In this document: one piece after another, positions 26,034 to 34,243 of the stretch
How the letters are laid out: every line of letters begins with the position of its first letter
Position numbering within the stretch: the first letter of the stretch is position 1
DNA from: Solirubrobacterales bacterium
Lineage (GTDB): Bacteria > Actinomycetota > Thermoleophilia > Solirubrobacterales > Solirubrobacteraceae
Length of the DNA stretch: 61,320 bases
Assembly: GCA_025963965.1 (NCBI GenBank)
Contig: JAOPZS010000007.1
Span: 1 to 61,320 of the forward strand
Direction: 5' to 3'
Position numbers and translations under genes: made by a program
Notes under the pieces: model-generated
Database searches by the model: none
Told to the model about the DNA's origin: nothing
What the model saw: the letters and a program-made list of their open reading frames with translations, nothing else

Positions 26034-26741
26034 TCAGCCGGTGATGAACTTGGTCCCTTCGACCGCCTTCAGCACCTGCGAGGCCGTCAGCGGGGTGTCG
26101 AACGGCCCGTCCGGCGTCATTTCCTTGCCGCCGGGCGCGGCTCCTTCGTTGAGCAGCCCGATCACGCTCGCGTGGCGAGCCTCGACCGTGAGGATCGAGA
26201 GAGCAGCCTTCACATAGCCGGGCGTCTTGATGTTGAGGGCCTGGCCGGAGTAGGCGTGCACGCCCGTGTTCTCGAGCACCTGCGCGGTCTTCATGAACGA
26301 TTCGACGCTGGTGTTCGCGCCTTTGAAGTCGAACTTCGGCTGCTTGGCCGCTTTCTTGCCGAGAGCCTTCTTCAGGAACGCGACGTGCGCGTTCTCGTCA
26401 GCCGTGACCGTCTTCAGGAAGGCCGCCGTCTGCGGGTTCAGCGCCAGGTTCGCGGCAGTCGCGCCGTTGTAGAACGCCGCCTCGAGGTACTCGAGTGTCA
26501 GGGCGTAGTTGAGGATGCCGATGTCACCCCTGCCGAACTTGGCGGGAGGACGGCCGTGCTGCGTCGCCGCCATCGCGCCCGGCGCCAGCGTCGAGAGAAT
26601 CGCGCCCCCGCTGAGCAGGCCGCCGCCGGCGACGCCGGCCTTCTTCAGAAAGCTCAGCCGCGTGTCACCGGAGACACCGTCGGCGGCTTCGCGGACGGCG
26701 CCGTCGGCATCGATCTCCTCGAGGTTCACGTTGTAACTCAT
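26034..26741 (-). CDS. Exported ferritin-like domain protein C
   Basis: A 235-residue paralogue of A and B. The leader DTRLSFLKKAGVAGGGLLSGG resembles a Tat signal (given here in part) but lacks consecutive Arg. The ferritin-like core includes ILNYALTLEYLEAAFYN, ADENAHVAFLKKAL and ILTVEARHASVIG, keeping the Glu/His ligand positions. It is followed by a hairpin and so forms its own unit. Three neighbouring copies suggest a hetero-oligomeric or functionally split export system. Confidence 0.85.
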   Translation of the reverse strand: MSYNVNLEEIDADGAVREAADGVSGDTRLSFLKKAGVAGGGLLSGGAILSTLAPGAMAATQHGRPPAKFGRGDIGILNYALTLEYLEAAFYNGATAANLALNPQTAAFLKTVTADENAHVAFLKKALGKKAAKQPKFDFKGANTSVESFMKTAQVLENTGVHAYSGQALNIKTPGYVKAALSILTVEARHASVIGLLNEGAAPGGKEMTPDGPFDTPLTASQVLKAVEGTKFITG

Positions 26742-26870
26742 CTATTCACCGCTTTCGTGCATGGGTTTGTTACCGCCACCGCCCATCCGGCGCGGCGATT
26801 TCCCTCATGTACGGCGCGGCGGCGAGGGCGGATCACTCCTGTCGGCGATCGAGAGGCGGCGCGACGGCGG

Positions 26871-27473
26871 CTACGGTCGCGGGTCGCGCCACATCCTCCA
26901 CATCGTCGGCCCGCGCAGCAGGCCTACCTCCTCGGTCACGCGGAACCCATGCCGCGCGTAGTAGGCGATGTTGCTCTCCTTCGAGGACTCAAGGAACGCG
27001 CCGACGCCATCGCGGTCGCACTGCTCGAGCACGCCGCGAAGCACGGCCGAGCCGATCCCGCGGCCCTGGGCGCCCGGGTCGGTGCCGAGGACCGCCAGGT
27101 AGTAGTGGGGCTCCCGCGGGTGGCCGCGCTCGAGCATTTCCCAGCCGAGCGCGACGAGAGGCAGGCGCGCGAACAGTCGCGGGCGCAGAAAGCACGGCAC
27201 GATCTCGGCCGTTTCCCTGACGCTCGAGTGCCAGTGGCCGGGCGGAGCCCACAATGCCGCGCAGGCGCGGTCCTCGCTGCACCAGACCTCTTCGTGGCCG
27301 ATCAACTGGCGCATGCGCGTGGCCTGGAAGCGTTCGAGCGCGGCCATGCGCAGCGCGTCCGGCTTCCACGCCCAGCTTGCAACGGGGTCGTCGAAGAACG
27401 CTCGTGCGAGCACAGCCGCGAGGACCGGGATGTCCCCGCTCGTGGCGCGGCGGATCGCCGGCGGCGCGCTCAT
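26871..27473 (-). CDS. GNAT-family N-acetyltransferase
   Basis: A 200-residue GNAT protein. The acetyl-CoA loop appears in LGTDPGAQGRGIGSAVL (Q/R-x-x-G-x-G/A), followed by FLESSKESNIAYYARHGF, typical of the family. The start is ATG 27473; a -10-like TATGTT (27485-27480) ends six bases upstream, pointing to a leaderless transcript. The acceptor substrate is unknown. Confidence 0.88.
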   Translation of the reverse strand: MSAPPAIRRATSGDIPVLAAVLARAFFDDPVASWAWKPDALRMAALERFQATRMRQLIGHEEVWCSEDRACAALWAPPGHWHSSVRETAEIVPCFLRPRLFARLPLVALGWEMLERGHPREPHYYLAVLGTDPGAQGRGIGSAVLRGVLEQCDRDGVGAFLESSKESNIAYYARHGFRVTEEVGLLRGPTMWRMWRDPRP

Positions 27474-27499
27474 CGGCTGAACATACCTGCGCGGCGCGC

Positions 27500-28555
27500 T
27501 CAGGCGGGCTGTGCCGGTGCGTCCTGCGCGGCCGCCGCGCCGGGCTGCAGGCCGAGCGCGTCGGCGAGCAGCTCGTAGCTGTGGCGGCGCGCCTCGTGCT
27601 CGTAGGTGATGCAGACGACGATCGCCTCCTCCGCGCCGTACTCGGCGACGACCTCGCGCAGCTGCGCGGCAACCGTTGCGGGCGCGCCGAGCAGCGCCCG
27701 GCGCCGGCCGCCCGGCTCGTCCCCGGCCTGCTCCTGCGCGGCCAGGAAGCGCTCGGCGCGCTCCGGAGGCGGAACGGCGATCAGCCGCCCCTGGCGCAGC
27801 AAGGTGAACGCCATGCGACCGCTGGTCGCGATCAGGTGGGCCTCCTCGTCGGTGTCGGCGACGATCGCCCACACGGCCACGGCCGTGCGGGGGCGCCCGG
27901 CGTGTTCGTGCTCGGCGAAGCGTTCGCGGTACAGCTGCGCGGCCGGCGCGCCCTTGGGGTTGATGAAGTCGGCGAATGCGTAGGGAAGGCCGAGCTCCGC
28001 CGCCCAGATCGCGCTCTGCTGGGAGGAGCCGAGCAACCACGGCTCGGGCCGCTCCGGCAGGCCCGGGAGCGCTCCCGCGAGGCGCGCGAACGGGTGGTCG
28101 GCCGGCAGGCTGTCGTCGAGATAGCCGAGCAGCTCGGCCAGCTGCTGCGGGAAGTCATCGGGCGCGGCCGTGCGCCGGTCGCGCTGCAGCGCGAAGGTCG
28201 TCATCGGGTCCGTGCCCGCGGCCCGGCCGAGTCCGAGGTCGATGCGACCCGGATAGAGCCCGGCGAGCAGGCTGAAGGTCTCGGCGACCTTGAACGGGCT
28301 GTAGTGCGGCAGCATCACGCCGCCGCTGCCGACCCTGATGCGCTCTGTCGCCGCTGCGATCGGCCCAACCAGCGCCTCGGGGCTCGGGCCGGCCAGCATC
28401 GGGCCGCCGTGATGCTCGGCGACCCAGTAGCGGTGGTAGCCGAGCTCGTCGGCGAGCTGTGCGAGATCGATCGTGTTGCGCAGCGCCTGCGAGCCGGAGG
28501 ACCCCTCCGAGATGGGGGACTGATCGAGGATCGAGAGGCGCAGCGGCTCGGGCAT
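27500..28555 (-). CDS. LLM-class flavin-dependent oxidoreductase (MsnO8-like)
   Basis: A 351-residue luciferase-like (TIM-barrel) monooxygenase. Diagnostic segments are LSILDQSPISEG at the N-terminus, YWVAEHHGG and SGGVMLPHYSPFKVAE, followed by RIDLGLGRAAGTDP. These favour the FMN-dependent MsnO8 subgroup. The substrate is unknown. ATG 28555 is chosen because homology begins there. It lies 26 bases upstream of the acetyltransferase on the same strand. Confidence 0.88.
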   Translation of the reverse strand: MPEPLRLSILDQSPISEGSSGSQALRNTIDLAQLADELGYHRYWVAEHHGGPMLAGPSPEALVGPIAAATERIRVGSGGVMLPHYSPFKVAETFSLLAGLYPGRIDLGLGRAAGTDPMTTFALQRDRRTAAPDDFPQQLAELLGYLDDSLPADHPFARLAGALPGLPERPEPWLLGSSQQSAIWAAELGLPYAFADFINPKGAPAAQLYRERFAEHEHAGRPRTAVAVWAIVADTDEEAHLIATSGRMAFTLLRQGRLIAVPPPERAERFLAAQEQAGDEPGGRRRALLGAPATVAAQLREVVAEYGAEEAIVVCITYEHEARRHSYELLADALGLQPGAAAAQDAPAQPA

Positions 28556-28657
28556 CGGCTCTGTCCAGCCTACGACGGCGTCGGGCAGGCGCCGGTGGCG
28601 GCGCAACCTACGCCCGGTTAGGTAGATTTGCCACGAGGATTCAAGGAGAGGACCGGG

Positions 28658-29083
28658 ATGCCTGAACCAGTGCTGCTCAGAGATCGCTCGCGCCCCGCCC
28701 AGATCGTGCTGGCCGGCGTGATCCCGGCCGCCATCGGCGCGCTCGCCGGAGTGCTCGTGGGAGTCTCGACGACCGCCTACTGGGTCGTCGCGATCCTCGC
28801 CGCGATCGGCGGCCTGCTGTCGGGGTTCGAGCACCAGGACGGCTGGGGCGGTGCCGACCGCGGTCTCGTCGCCGGTGCGATCTACGGCGCGTCGCTGCTG
28901 ATCGCCCACGCGATCGCCGGCACCCACGCGAAAGTCTCGCTCGGCAGCTTCCCGCCGCTGCTCGCCGTGGTCACCGCGATCGGCGGCATGTTCCTGGCCG
29001 CGCTGGGCGGACGCCTCGCGCGCGCCCGGCGCGAGCGGGCCGCGGCGAAGGCGGAGCCCACCGCCGGCGTGGTCGCCGAATGA
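28658..29083 (+). CDS. Membrane protein of unknown function
   Basis: A 141-residue protein with four hydrophobic segments (about 16-38, 42-60, 72-92 and 100-122), rich in Gly and Ala, and a charged C-terminus (RARRERAAAKAE). ATG 28658 is set by GGAGAGG upstream. It overlaps the next gene by ATGA. The family is not recognised. Both genes are divergent from the luciferase-like gene. Confidence 0.7.
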   Translation: MPEPVLLRDRSRPAQIVLAGVIPAAIGALAGVLVGVSTTAYWVVAILAAIGGLLSGFEHQDGWGGADRGLVAGAIYGASLLIAHAIAGTHAKVSLGSFPPLLAVVTAIGGMFLAALGGRLARARRERAAAKAEPTAGVVAE

Positions 29084-29433
29084 GCGGCGGAGCGAGCGAG
29101 GCGGGGGACGCGCCGGTCGAGTACCACCTGCTGCTCGACGCCGAGGAGGTGCCGGTCGCGGCTAGCGCCCTGCGGCTGCTGATCGCCGATGAGGCGCACG
29201 AGCCGGAGATCCGCGCGATCGCCCGCGGCGCGCTCACCCTGCTCGACGAGCCGGCCGACGAGCGCGGACTGCTGAGGATCGGGCTGACGGCGCCCGAGAT
29301 GAAGATCACGCACAGCGCCGTGCGGCTGCTGATCAACGACTCCCAGCGAGAGCAGGCCGAGGAGCGCGAGATCCTCTGGCGGATCGTCGGGAAGCTCCCC
29401 GACGAGCACGTCATGCGCGCGATCGTGCTGTAA
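29080..29433 (+). CDS. Hypothetical helical protein, coupled to the membrane protein
   Basis: A 117-residue soluble protein, mostly predicted helix, rich in Glu, Leu and Arg, with no membrane segment. Two similar stretches (ASALRLLIADEAHEPE and HSAVRLLINDSQREQA) suggest an internal duplication. Its ATG overlaps the upstream stop. No known family is recognised; coupling suggests it acts with the membrane protein at 28658. Confidence 0.65.
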   Translation: MSGGASEAGDAPVEYHLLLDAEEVPVAASALRLLIADEAHEPEIRAIARGALTLLDEPADERGLLRIGLTAPEMKITHSAVRLLINDSQREQAEEREILWRIVGKLPDEHVMRAIVL

Positions 29434-29447
29434 GCCGAACCGGACTC

Positions 29448-29474
29448 GGTTTACCGTCTTGCCGTGGCGGGTAC
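29448..29474 (+). promoter_or_regulatory. SigB/SigF-like promoter, GGTTTA-N15-GGGTAC
   Basis: GGTTTA (29448-29453) and GGGTAC (29469-29474) lie 42 bases before the start of the secreted hydrolase gene at 29516. It fits the SigB/SigF pattern seen repeatedly to the right. Confidence 0.6.
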
Positions 29475-29515
29475 CCGCGCCATGGGGCGGGGCTCGGGAC
29501 AGTCGGAGGATGAGG

Positions 29516-31024
29516 ATGCGGAAGGTCGGACGGGGGATGCTGGCGTTGACCGCGGCGATGGCGCTGATCGCGCCGGCAGGCGCGCAGGGCGCGCCGCCGA
29601 GCACGTTCGAACCGGTGCTCGAGGCGCAGAACTTCGCGATCACGCAGGAGCGCCAGGCGATCTACGACACACCGGAATACCAGGCGCGGCTCACCGAACA
29701 GAGCACGCTCAACCTGGTCGAAGCGGTGAGCGCGCAGGCAAGCGACCCGGGCCGGCTGTTCAGCGACGATCTGTGCTGGAACGGCGGCAACGGCTGCGCG
29801 GGTGACGTGCGCCTTTACGACTGGCAGAAGAACGGCTACGGCCTCGTGCAGAAGGTCCTGTTCACGGCACGCGACGGCGCGACGCTGTCGGGCCGCGTTT
29901 GGGAGACGAAAGCCGGCCCGAAGAAGCGGCCCGGGATCGTGATCACGAACGGCTCGGTACAGGCCGACGAACAGATGTACTGGTACGCCGCCCAGGCGCT
30001 CGCCAAGGACGGCTACGTCGTGCTCACGTTCGACCCGCAGGGCCAGGGGCAGAGCGACACGCCCGGTCAGGCCCCCGACGAAAACGAGGGCGTGCCGGCG
30101 CAGAGCGACGGCCGGCCCTTCTACGACGGAACCGAGGACGCGATCAACTTCCTGCTCTCCTCGCCAAAGCGCCCCTACGAGCCGGTGGCGAGCTGCGAAA
30201 CGGGGACGAGCCACGCGGCCAAGCAGGACGAACGCGTTGCCGCAGGGCTCGACGCCGCCTACAACCCGTTCTACAAGCAGCTGAATGCGTCGCAGATCGG
30301 GCTCGCGGGACACTCCTACGGCGCCGCCGGGGTCTCCTACATCGCACAGTGGGACCCGCGCGTGAAGGCCGTCGTCGCGTGGGACAACCTCGGCGGCCCC
30401 GGACCGGAAGCGGGCTCGGTGCCCAGCCAGCAGGGCGGCTCGCCTTCGAAAAGCGCGATCGGGGAGAAGCCGTGCCCGTCCGACCCGGGGGCGCGGACGG
30501 TCGTGCCGATCGCCAAGCCCGGCCTCGGCATCTCCGCCGACTATGGGCTGCCGCCCCTGCCGAACACCGGCCTGCCCGAATCGCTGGCGAAGTCAAGCGC
30601 CTCGCTGGCGTACAGTCGCGCCGGCGTCGACAGCGGTCAGATCATCATCCGCGGCGGCTCGCACCTGGACTTCAGCTTCATCCCGAACCAGGCGTTCGGC
30701 GCCTCCCTGCGCGGCCCCGATCTAATCGACTGGTACACGTCGGCCTGGTTCGACAAGTACGTCAAGCACAAGGGATCGGCCGACAAGCGGCTGCTCAGCG
30801 AACGCTGGCGCGCGGACCCGACGGAGGCCGCGATCGATCCGCGAGGCGACGGCAACGCCTTCTCCTTCTACTACCTCTCCCGTCTGGACATCCACCTGCA
30901 CAACGGCACGCGGTGGGACTGCGAGGAACTGCGCGAAGGATGCCCGGGGATGGTCAGGACGAGCCGTGACGGCTTCCCCGGCGCCTACTCCTACATGGCG
31001 ATCGACACAAGCCCGGACGGCTGA
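29516..31024 (+). CDS. Secreted alpha/beta-hydrolase
   Basis: A 502-residue exported protein. A signal sequence (MLALTAAMALIAPAGAQG) precedes an alpha/beta-hydrolase domain with nucleophile elbow GHSYG (Ser about 267) and the earlier oxyanion strand GIVITNGSV. The C-terminal SHLDF likely supplies the catalytic His. ATG 29516 is chosen because GGAGGA lies five bases upstream; ATG 29510 is too close to that site. Substrate is unknown. A SigB-type promoter precedes it, suggesting stress induction. Confidence 0.82.
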   Translation: MRKVGRGMLALTAAMALIAPAGAQGAPPSTFEPVLEAQNFAITQERQAIYDTPEYQARLTEQSTLNLVEAVSAQASDPGRLFSDDLCWNGGNGCAGDVRLYDWQKNGYGLVQKVLFTARDGATLSGRVWETKAGPKKRPGIVITNGSVQADEQMYWYAAQALAKDGYVVLTFDPQGQGQSDTPGQAPDENEGVPAQSDGRPFYDGTEDAINFLLSSPKRPYEPVASCETGTSHAAKQDERVAAGLDAAYNPFYKQLNASQIGLAGHSYGAAGVSYIAQWDPRVKAVVAWDNLGGPGPEAGSVPSQQGGSPSKSAIGEKPCPSDPGARTVVPIAKPGLGISADYGLPPLPNTGLPESLAKSSASLAYSRAGVDSGQIIIRGGSHLDFSFIPNQAFGASLRGPDLIDWYTSAWFDKYVKHKGSADKRLLSERWRADPTEAAIDPRGDGNAFSFYYLSRLDIHLHNGTRWDCEELREGCPGMVRTSRDGFPGAYSYMAIDTSPDG

Positions 31025-31034
31025 GCTGCGGCGC

Positions 31035-31556
31035 CTAGCCGTCGCGGCGCTGCTCGCGGCCGAGCGCCGCCGCGCGGCGCATCGGAATCGCGAACCACAG
31101 CGCGAGAAACGGGATCGAGCCCAGTCCCGCCGTGAGCACGCCGGCGCCCACTCCGAACAGCTTCGTCGTCACGAGCAGCATGCACCCGCACATCGCCAGC
31201 GCCAGGAAGGCCATGCCGGCGATCACGACACGGTTGGAGCTGAACACGAGGTGGCGCTTGTCGTCGTGACGGAACAGCCAGCGGTGCTGCGCCGAGGGCG
31301 CGATCGTGCAGACCGCCGACAGCGCGGCCAGCAGCAGCGTCACCAGATAGACGGTCCGCTCGAACGCACCGATGTGCGCGAAGCCGCTGTTGAACGGCAC
31401 GATCAACAGGAAGGCGAATAGCACCTGCACGCCGGTGACGACGACGCGCAGCTCCCCGGTCAGCTCCTCGAGGTTGCGGTCCAGCCGCTCGTGTTCGGTC
31501 TCACCGCGCCGGGCGTCGCCGCCCCGGAACCGCTGCGCCCGCTCGGACTCCGCCAT
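31035..31556 (-). CDS. DUF6328 membrane protein
   Basis: A 173-residue protein with four membrane segments. The N-terminal cytoplasmic part has HERLDRNLEELTGELRVVVTGVQ (in pieces), followed by LFAFLLIVPF, AFERTVYLVTLL and APSAQHRWLFRHDDK, which match DUF6328. Function is unknown. It lies six bases after the acidic 106-residue gene and is probably in the same transcript, driven by the SigB-type site at 31893. Confidence 0.78.
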   Translation of the reverse strand: MAESERAQRFRGGDARRGETEHERLDRNLEELTGELRVVVTGVQVLFAFLLIVPFNSGFAHIGAFERTVYLVTLLLAALSAVCTIAPSAQHRWLFRHDDKRHLVFSSNRVVIAGMAFLALAMCGCMLLVTTKLFGVGAGVLTAGLGSIPFLALWFAIPMRRAAALGREQRRDG

Positions 31557-31562
31557 CGGCCG

Positions 31563-31883
31563 CTACCCGGGCGAGGTCTCCTCGTCCTCCCGCTCGCTGC
31601 TGTGCTCGTGGTCAGCCTCGCCGTCGGCGCGGGCGGGGTCCGGCTCCTCCTCGACGCCCTGATGATGGAGGACGAAGTGGGCCGGCTGCTCATCGCCGTG
31701 CGAGGCGTGTTCGATCAGCAGCTCCTCGGCCTGCTCGAATCCCTCGGCCTCGCCGCCACCGGCCTCGCGCACGGGGCGCCCGGCGGGATCCCCGCCCGGG
31801 ACGGAAGCCGTCCCGCCGATCTGCGCGGCTTCTCGCGCCGCCTGCTCGGCCTGCTCGCGCTCCTCTGGTGTCTCTTCTTGCAT
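31563..31883 (-). CDS. Acidic small protein of unknown function
   Basis: A 106-residue, strongly acidic (Glu-rich) soluble protein with a central part EEFLLIEHASHGDEQPAHFVLHH-like; the actual core reads EELLIEHASHGDEQ and PAHFVLHHQG. The ends look disordered. ATG 31883 is preceded by GGAGG. It is not assigned to a family. Its promoter region is shared with the divergent F420-type oxidoreductase gene. Confidence 0.6.
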   Translation of the reverse strand: MQEETPEEREQAEQAAREAAQIGGTASVPGGDPAGRPVREAGGGEAEGFEQAEELLIEHASHGDEQPAHFVLHHQGVEEEPDPARADGEADHEHSSEREDEETSPG

Positions 31884-31892
31884 GCGTCCTCC

Positions 31893-31918
31893 CTACCCGC
31901 GCCCCTGACGGCATAACC
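31893..31918 (-). promoter_or_regulatory. SigB/SigF-like promoter, GGTTAT-N14-GGGTAG
   Basis: Minus-strand GGTTAT (31918-31913) and GGGTAG (31898-31893). The -10 ends nine bases before ATG 31883, and the Shine-Dalgarno lies within that gap, so the leader would be very short. The divergent site at 31974 drives the opposite gene. Confidence 0.45.
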
Positions 31919-31973
31919 GGTATGCACAGCGGCCACCGCGGGGGTGAGCCGCCTCCTGCGCGGCGCCCTGACG

Positions 31974-31998
31974 GGTTGAGCGCGTTGGGCGCGGGTAG
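31974..31998 (+). promoter_or_regulatory. SigB/SigF-like promoter, GGTTGA-N13-GGGTAG
   Basis: GGTTGA (31974-31979) and GGGTAG (31993-31998), 42 bases before the ATG of the F420-type oxidoreductase at 32041. Confidence 0.6.
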
Positions 31999-32040
31999 GG
32001 ATTCGTGCGAGGAACAGGCGACGGTCCAAGGAGGTCCCAG

Positions 32041-33039
32041 ATGAAGATCGGTTACTTCCTCTCCAGTGAGGAGTTCGCACCGAAGGAGCTCGTACGACAG
32101 GCGCGGATGGCCGAGGAAGCCGGCTTCGACGGACTGTGGATCTCTGACCACTTCCATCCATGGAACGACGAGCAGGGCCACAGCGGATTCGTCTGGTCGA
32201 CGATCGGCGCGCTCTCGGAGGCGACGTCGCGGATGAAGGTGACGAGCGCCGTGACGTGCCCGACCGTCCGCATCCACCCGGCGATCATCGCCCAGGCCGC
32301 GGCCACCTCCGCGCTCCTCCTGGAGGGACGATTCGTGCTCGGGCTCGGCAGCGGCGAGGCGCTGAACGAGCACATCCTCGGCGACCGCTGGCCCCAGGCC
32401 GATGAGCGCCTGGAGATGCTCGAGGAGGCGGTCGAGGTGATCCGCCTGCTCTGGCGCGGGGGCATGCAGAGCCATCGCGGCCGCCACTACACCGTGGAGA
32501 AAGCGCGCATCTACGATCTGCCGCGCGAGCCGCCGGCGATCCTGATCTCGGGCTTCGGCCCGAAGTCGACGCGGCTGGCGGCGAGGATCGGCGACGGTTT
32601 CTGCACCGTGGCGCCCGCCAAGGACGCGGTCGAGTCGTTTCGCAGCGAAGCTCATGCAGAGAAGCTCGTCGCCGGCGGCATGAAGGTCTGCCTCGGCCCC
32701 GACGAGGCCTCGGCGCGGGCGACGGCACACCGGCTGTGGCCGAACGAGTCGCTGCCCGGTGAGCTCTCCCAGATCCTGCCCACCCCGGCCCACTTCGAAC
32801 AGGCGGTCGAGCTCGTCAGCGAGGAGATGATCGGCGAGGAGCTGCCGTGCGGGCCGGACCTCGAGGCTCACTTCGAGCAGATCCGCAGGTACGAGGACGC
32901 CGGCTTCGACGAGCTCTACATCCAGCAGATCGGCCCCGAACAGGAGCGCTTCTTCGAGACATATGCCAACGAGGTGCTGCCACGCCTGAGCGAGGAGGCG
33001 CGGCGCGAGCCGGCGGCGTCGACGGGCAGCGCGTATTGA
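32041..33039 (+). CDS. F420-dependent LLM-class oxidoreductase (glucose-6-phosphate dehydrogenase-like)
   Basis: A 332-residue luciferase-like enzyme of the F420 glucose-6-phosphate dehydrogenase/TIGR03557 group: opening KIGYFLSSEEF, GLWISDHFHPWNDEQGHS, TCPTVRIHPA and LGLGSGEALNEHILG. It probably reduces F420 using a sugar or other small substrate. AAGGAGGT precedes ATG 32041. A SigB-type promoter lies upstream, and an HAD phosphatase gene follows after two bases, likely in one operon. Confidence 0.88.
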   Translation: MKIGYFLSSEEFAPKELVRQARMAEEAGFDGLWISDHFHPWNDEQGHSGFVWSTIGALSEATSRMKVTSAVTCPTVRIHPAIIAQAAATSALLLEGRFVLGLGSGEALNEHILGDRWPQADERLEMLEEAVEVIRLLWRGGMQSHRGRHYTVEKARIYDLPREPPAILISGFGPKSTRLAARIGDGFCTVAPAKDAVESFRSEAHAEKLVAGGMKVCLGPDEASARATAHRLWPNESLPGELSQILPTPAHFEQAVELVSEEMIGEELPCGPDLEAHFEQIRRYEDAGFDELYIQQIGPEQERFFETYANEVLPRLSEEARREPAASTGSAY

Positions 33040-33041
33040 CG

Positions 33042-33695
33042 ATGGGGGTCGCGATCCTCGACGTCGACGGAACCTTGATCGACACCAATTACCAGCACGC
33101 TCTCGCGTGGTTTCGCGCCTTCGCACGACACGACGTCGTGCTGCCCGTGTGGCGCATCCACCGCCACATCGGGATGGGCGGCGACCAGCTCGTGAAGGCG
33201 CTCGCCGGAGAGGCCGCCGAGCGGGAGCTGGGCGACGCGATCCGCGAGGACGAGACGGGCGTCTACGGCAAGATGATCGGGGAGGTACGCGCGATGGAGG
33301 GCGCGCGCGAGCTCATCGTCGAGCTCGGGGACCGCGGCCACAGGGTCGTGATCGCGACCTCGGCGAAGCCGGAGGAGCTCGAGCACTACCTCGAGATGCT
33401 CGACGCCCGCGAGCTGGCCGACGGCTGGACCAGCTCCAAGGACGTGAAGGCGACGAAGCCCGAGCCGGACCTCGTCCAAGCCGCGCTGGAGAAGGTCGGG
33501 GCGCGCCCGGAGGACGCGGTGATGGTCGGGGACACTCCGTGGGACGTGGAGGCCGCGAAACGAGCCGGGGTGGGGACGATCGCCGTGCTGACCGGCGGAT
33601 TCGCGCGCGAAGAGCTCCTCGACGCGGGCGCGATCGCCGTTTTCGAGTCTGTCGCCGAGCTGCGCCGCGAGCTCGAGCGGACGGCGCTCGGCTGA
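33042..33695 (+). CDS. HAD-family phosphatase
   Basis: A 217-residue haloacid dehalogenase-type hydrolase. Motif I is DVDGT (Asp7 and Asp9), motif II VIATSAK, motif III Lys in DVKATKPEPD, and motif IV VGDTPWDVEAA. The small helical cap between motifs I and II is like phosphoglycolate phosphatase or beta-phosphoglucomutase. Substrate unknown. It closely follows the F420-type oxidoreductase and may act in the same pathway. Confidence 0.88.
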   Translation: MGVAILDVDGTLIDTNYQHALAWFRAFARHDVVLPVWRIHRHIGMGGDQLVKALAGEAAERELGDAIREDETGVYGKMIGEVRAMEGARELIVELGDRGHRVVIATSAKPEELEHYLEMLDARELADGWTSSKDVKATKPEPDLVQAALEKVGARPEDAVMVGDTPWDVEAAKRAGVGTIAVLTGGFAREELLDAGAIAVFESVAELRRELERTALG

Positions 33696-33700
33696 GGTCC

Positions 33701-34243
33701 CTAGCCGGGCAGCACGCCGCCGCCGGCGACGCCGGCGCCCGCACGCCCGGAGCTCTCGCCGAGCTCCTCAGCGTCGTGGTGCTCGGCGAGCCGCGCCGCC
33801 GCGGCCGGCACCACGACGACCGGGCAGGAGGCGTCGCTGACGACCTGCTGGCCGGTCGACCAGGGCATCTTCCCTGCGAGCTTGCCCGAGCGCCCGCCGA
33901 TCACGAGCATGTCGGCGCCCTCGGCTGCCTCGAGCAGCACGCGGTGCGGCGAGCCGCGCATTGCCCGGCGCTCGATCTCGATGGCGCCCCTCGAGATCTC
34001 CCGGAGCGCGAGGTCGAGCACCGCCTCGGCATCGGCGCGGTGCTCCTGCAGGGTCCGGGCCGAGGCCGGCGGGCGACCTCCCGGCCCTCCGATCGCGGCG
34101 GCGCTCGGCCGCCACGCGATCACCGCCTCGAGGCGCGCGCCATGGCGCCGCGCCTCCCCGGCCGCCCAGTGAAGGGCGGCGACGGAGGGGCTCGAGCCGT
34201 CTACGCCGACGACTATGCGCTGTCGCTGGGGGCTCGTGCTCAT
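33701..34243 (-). CDS. Universal stress protein (UspA)
   Basis: A 180-residue single Usp domain. The start IVVGVDGSSPS and the nucleotide-binding end GGRSGKLAGKMPWSTGQQV and CPVVVVP are typical. The C-terminal 30 residues are a Gly/Ala-rich tail. ATG 34243 overlaps the qcrB stop (ATGA), making it the last gene of the respiratory operon. Such coupling would set its level by respiratory-chain expression. Confidence 0.88.
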   Translation of the reverse strand: MSTSPQRQRIVVGVDGSSPSVAALHWAAGEARRHGARLEAVIAWRPSAAAIGGPGGRPPASARTLQEHRADAEAVLDLALREISRGAIEIERRAMRGSPHRVLLEAAEGADMLVIGGRSGKLAGKMPWSTGQQVVSDASCPVVVVPAAAARLAEHHDAEELGESSGRAGAGVAGGGVLPG

